DNA of 64,000 nucleotides from Sodalis ligni (GTDB lineage Bacteria; Pseudomonadota; Gammaproteobacteria; Enterobacterales; Enterobacteriaceae): NCBI RefSeq assembly GCF_016865525.2, contig NZ_CP075169.1, positions 558,337 to 622,336 of the forward strand, read 5' to 3'. Shown piece by piece: positions 60,693 to 64,000 of this stretch (position 1 is its first letter; each line of letters starts with the position of its first letter). The notes under the pieces were generated by a model. It saw only the letters and a program-made list of their open reading frames with translations, ran no database searches and was not told where the DNA came from. The position numbers and the translations under genes were made by a program.

Positions 60693-61232
60693 AAAGCATC
60701 CTGTGAGGCCGAAAATAAAGCTAATGGTTTGATGCACTTTTGCCGCGCATCTGTCCTGTCAATGGCATATCGCCAGTATCCTCATAGCAAAGGGGATGCC
60801 AATTCGGCAATCGCATGTCTGCCGCGACATCACGGGCGTTTGGGACATCGGAACAGGCCTTTATGGGGCAAGCATGCACTTATTTGGTGCAATGGCGGCG
60901 CCAATGCACCACTTTACGGCAATGAGTTCCATTATATGGGAATGTTGTTCACATTTTGCGCAATATGCAATTTGATCGGCACTTTTGATAGCGCTTGTGA
61001 TGGCAATGCGGGATAACGCTTGCATCCGAGGCGTCGATATGAGTTAATAGTGTCAACGGTTTGTAGCGCAGACCTATTTATGAAAGCCATTTTAGTAAAG
61101 TTGTTCTAGTAAAAGCGATAGTCTACCATCACTTCTTCGACGAATTTCCTTCTTAAGTGCCACCATAAGTAATCCCTGATAAACAGACCTCATCGCCACA
61201 ATGTGGCACAAATAATTATGAAGGAAGTATCT
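60693..61232. other. Intergenic region between yhdW and the cold-shock gene
   Basis: 540 bp without a convincing gene. On the plus strand TTGTTC (61101-61106), a 17-nt spacer and TACCAT (61124-61129) are a possible promoter for the cold-shock gene, giving a leader of about 100 nt that contains GCCAC/GTGGC at 61195-61207. On the minus strand a TATAAT at 60936-60931 could serve yhdW. Confidence 0.35.
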
Positions 61233-61445
61233 ATGTCTGACAAAGTGAAAGGTTTAGTAAAATGGTTCGACGCTGGTAAAGGTTTTGGTTTTATCACTCC
61301 TGAAGACGGCAGCAAAGATGTATTCGTACATTTTTCCGCTATCCAGAGCAATGATTTCAAAACGTTAGACGAAGGTCAACGTGTAGAATTCACGATCGAA
61401 AAAGGCCAGAAAGGCCCGTCTGCTGCGAACGTTGTCGCACTGTAA
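61233..61445 (+). CDS. Cold-shock-family RNA chaperone (CspE/CspC-like)
   Basis: A 70-residue OB-fold protein binding single-stranded nucleic acids. RNP1 KGFGFI and RNP2 VFVHFSAI are intact; the ending PSAANVVAL resembles CspC/CspE. ATG 61233 has AAGGAAG 5 nt upstream; an in-frame extension to 61203 adds ten non-family residues. It may act as an antiterminator or RNA chaperone. Confidence 0.94.
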   Translation: MSDKVKGLVKWFDAGKGFGFITPEDGSKDVFVHFSAIQSNDFKTLDEGQRVEFTIEKGQKGPSAANVVAL

Positions 61446-61536
61446 GTCCCGCTATTGTCAGTACCCGCTTGGCCAGCGCGGACGTTTAGTCTGCACGCTG
61501 TGACCCTATAGCAGTTACCTGATAGCAAAATTTAAG

Positions 61537-61560
61537 ACCCTGACTTCTGTCGGGGTTTTT
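61537..61560 (+). terminator. Terminator after the cold-shock gene
   Basis: ACCCTGAC/GTCGGGGT around TTCT (one G-T pair), followed by five T. Confidence 0.82.
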
Positions 61561-62149
61561 ATTTGAAAACCGACATGATTTTGTTATCCGTTAAACGCCC
61601 TCACCTACTTATCGCCATGATCGGTTATAAAAAATCATAATAAGATATGGAATATTATCAATGTTGACATTAATTGAAAATTTAATTCTAATCAATACTC
61701 GTTTTGCTTATAAAATAATTTATTTTAATTAAAAGAGTTAATATTGGTGAATATTAATGAGTATAACAAACTATTTTTATAGAAAAATATCGGCGAATAC
61801 AATAATCATAAAAATCAAAAGCACCTTCTCATCAACAACAGCAGTTATTTATCAACCGTTTGTCTGAGATGCCTGCTCATAGGGCCAGATATGATAATGC
61901 ATCGCTATGGTTAAAAATAATATTATTGCTCACCAATGCCGCTCAACTGTCTCAAGGAGCCTCATTGTCGGCCAGTACGATTTCAAAACAGTTATATTTA
62001 AATGAAAGTAATGATTCGCCCATTCCTAAAAACTTATTGCCATAGTCAATGTCAAAATAATCCCACTGCTATCATACCAAAACGGCATTCAATCTATTAT
62101 TATAGCGTCGACAATAAAGATGAAAAACATTTAACCTCTGAGCGGTTAA
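61561..62149 (+). other. AT-rich tract with overlapping short ORFs, probable decayed 5' end of the toxin-like gene
   Basis: Short frames at 61757-61864 (MSITNYFYRKISAN), 61860-62045 (hydrophobic LWLKIILLLTNAAQL) and 62002-62193 (NNPTAIIPKRHSIYYYS) follow each other in different phases with no good ribosome site. They read like one coding sequence broken by small indels, leading into the gene fragment at 62150. Base composition is clearly more AT-rich than in the left half of the window. Confidence 0.35.
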
Positions 62150-62431
62150 ACCGTCGTAAAAAAGAGTCACGTCAAGGCAGGTTACAGAAATAAAATAATT
62201 TTAGATAACGGAGTCCGCAAATCCAAAAGTGATGTCGATGGCTTGAGAAAAATTGATATGGATTTAAAGCCTGCATTAGCGGTTTCCAATAGTTTTAAGT
62301 ATTTTAATAAATACGAGTCGATTAAGACGTTCTTAAACGCTTATAAAAATAACTACCCTAATCTGTTTAAAGTGGCGGCTGATGAAATCAAAAGCGATAA
62401 TCAAGAAAACCGGTTTGTCTCTCGACCCTGA
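62150..62431 (+). pseudogene. Dermonecrotic-toxin-like (DUF6543-like) protein, N-terminal fragment
   Basis: Open in one frame from 62150 to 62431; FKYFNKYESIKTFLNAYKNN followed by YPNLFKVAADEIKS resembles the start of a dermonecrotic-toxin domain. After ADEIK the sense continues in the next frame (AIIKKTGLSLDPDKTYFHRF) because of one extra A in the AAAA run near 62389-62392. A decayed gene; family call by resemblance only. Confidence 0.5.
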
Positions 62432-63161
62432 TAAAACCTATTTTCATCGGTTCACATCGGCGCAGAATGATCCCGCCTCGGTGACCGGGTGGCGCCATGA
62501 TAGCACCACAGCCATAGAGTCAAGGACGTTGACTGAGTGCGTGCTGTACAACTTCTCTGCAGATGCTCGTGACAATATGGATGTTGTCGATCAGATGACG
62601 GGTATTTATAACGCTTCAACCTTACCCACAGGATGCTTTGGCGGCGAGAATCAGGTGCCGATCAAACCTTCCACCGTAGCTAATCTTATCATAGAGATGG
62701 ATTTTTTTAATTTATATATATATAAATTGAATAAATATTGGCAGACGGATATTCCGGAATATATCTTTTTAGCCCAATTTCTTTTAGAAATAAGCCAGCC
62801 AACGCAATCTAATAAAAAGTATGCCGGCTTATTTCTACAGGCTTTTGGTCTTGTTCCCCAGAGGAAAGCCGCCATAAAAAAATATTTATTCGATATTAAT
62901 GGTTTTAAGTCTACTGATATCATTATATTTAGTTTTGATGATTCTCAACATTACGGTATGTATGTACCAGGGAAGCCTGGGGGGATTTTTTACTTTCACA
63001 CGCTTGAAACCATGAAAACATGGTTTATAAAAAGTTGCATGGAAAAAGGGAGTCGTGAAATTATTGCCGGCCATTTTTCAATTGACACCAGGCAGGAAGG
63101 AATTCTTCTTGATGGAGTCAATAGCTGGCTTGATTTTTTGGAGAAGATGCCGATGCGATAA
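62382..63161 (+). pseudogene. Dermonecrotic-toxin-like (DUF6543-like) protein, central fragment
   Basis: 259 codons. GLSLDPDKTYFHRF, SRTLTECVLYNFSA, KYLFDINGFKSTDIIIFSF, MYVPGKPGGIFYFHTLETMKTW and AGHFSIDTRQEGILLDGVNS follow the order of landmarks I recall in DUF6543 toxins of Pseudomonas and Enterobacterales. The frame ends at 63161, while the matching sequence (DADAINYLDRIWW) continues in the -1 frame. The upstream join is also frameshifted. It could be annotated as a hypothetical CDS if taken alone. Confidence 0.6.
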
Positions 63162-63901
63162 ACTACTTGGATAGGATCTGGTGGAGACGTGATGAAATAA
63201 CGGATGATTTAGTTCGGTTTATCGTTATGCAACAGAAAAACAGGGCATTGAGCGACGCGGACAGTCTGATTAAATCCAATGCGGAGGTGCGAAGGGATAT
63301 GGCTATAAAATATTTTTCCATTATGAATATGCTTTTGCCTAATCCTGTTACTCCCTTTATTTCCTTGGGGCTGGACATTGACAAAATGGTCAATGGCGAT
63401 GATGAGCCAGAAAGAAAAGAGGCGGCACGCTTGGTGCTGGGCGATGGTATAAACGTGGCGCTAATCGCCATGGGAGGACTGCTGGAGGGAAGGATGTCCA
63501 TTGCTTATAATGAAGGCGCTGGGTTCCGGTTTGGGGGTATGCCGGTATCGGAGCAGCTGAAAAATGAAATGTATCATATTGATTCAGCCGGGTCTCAAAC
63601 ATCAGAGAAGGCTTTTTCGTTTGAAAAAAACTTGTTAAACTCAACCCGCGATGAAATAAATGATAAAATAACTTTTCATAAAAATGTCTTAACAAATCTT
63701 GATAAACTCGATATCAAAGGAGTGAATATATCAACTTCAGCATTATCCAAAATCAATAACTTCGGTATTTTTCATGATGCGGTGGGCGATCAGTACCTCA
63801 AGATTAAAAACACGGTTTATCAAGTAAAACCTGCCGGACATCCAGGCTATTATTTCCTTGGTGAAAAAATAATATTGGCATCATCTTTAATAAGAAATTA
63901 A
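63140..63901 (+). pseudogene. Dermonecrotic-toxin-like (DUF6543-like) protein, C-terminal fragment
   Basis: Begins in the -1 frame directly after the previous fragment (EDADAINYLDRIWWRRDEI); the first start codon is TTG 63167. ALSDADSLIKSNAEVRRDM, a hydrophobic stretch LLPNPVTPFISLGLDIDKMVNGD, and the C-terminal VGDQYLKIKNTVYQVKPAG resemble the region after the toxin domain. It ends with TAA at 63901, and the final 99 bp of the window hold nothing I recognise. Confidence 0.58.
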
Positions 63902-64000
63902 ATCGATATCGGTTAATTGACTTGGAAAAGCTGCGCCTAACTGATGCCATTCCTTGTAAGACAACAAGGTCAATCAGCATAGTGGGTAACCGCCTTTGCC

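Overview
The window is chromosomal DNA from a member of the Enterobacterales. Gene order follows the Escherichia coli fkpA-to-yhdWXYZ stretch almost gene for gene: fkpA-yheO-tusDCB-rpsL-rpsG-fusA-tuf-bfd-bfr-gspO, the S10, spc and alpha ribosomal-protein operons, yhdN-arfA-mscL-trkA-rsmB-fmt-def-dprA-smg-yrdD-tsaC-aroE-yrdA, an rrnD-type rRNA operon and yhdZYXW. The proteins are close to, but distinct from, E. coli. Together with the 16S sequence this suggests the Pectobacteriaceae/Sodalis side of the order, but that placement is an inference.

Layout. (1) 1-3403, minus strand: a polyol/sugar operon (zinc dehydrogenase, FGGY kinase, start of a periplasmic binding protein) with three copies of one operator-like dyad. 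(2) 3697-12366: fkpA with a sigma-E-like promoter, yheO-tusDCB (tRNA 2-thiolation), the str operon, and bfd/bfr iron storage. (3) 12487-13179: an orphan gspO-type prepilin peptidase. (4) 13327-27231: S10, spc and alpha operons with recognisable leaders and terminators. Here secY has lost its stop codon and is fused in frame to rpmJ (L36). (5) 27237-31503: a group II intron just downstream of the rplQ terminator, with a frameshifted reverse transcriptase, followed by an ene-reductase/LysR pair and a short copy of the intron 3' end. (6) 31598-41662: conserved housekeeping genes; zntR and yrdB are absent from their usual places. (7) 41894-48209: an rRNA operon with tRNA-Ile, tRNA-Ala, 23S, 5S, tRNA-Thr and a second 5S. 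The 23S gene carries intervening sequences in helix 25 and helix 45. (8) 48395-56490: an insertion relative to E. coli, between the distal 5S gene and yhdZ. It holds an unrecognised membrane-associated protein whose start codon lies in a hairpin, and a complete sugar ABC transporter/PfkB kinase operon facing a ROK regulator. (9) 56518-60692: the yhdWXYZ polar amino-acid ABC transporter. (10) 61233-61442: a cold-shock-family protein. (11) 61600-63901: an AT-rich tract with a decayed gene resembling the dermonecrotic-toxin (DUF6543-like) family.

How the genes work together. The core is the translation apparatus (ribosomal proteins, EF-G, EF-Tu, RNA polymerase alpha, SecY, rRNA, formylase and deformylase, TsaC, Tus, ArfA). 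Two catabolic sugar modules and an amino-acid importer are set around it, and three tracts show mobile or decaying DNA (the intron tract, the post-rrn insertion and the toxin-like remnant). The most unusual observation is the secY-rpmJ fusion. Family assignments rest on reading motifs by eye; no database search was run.
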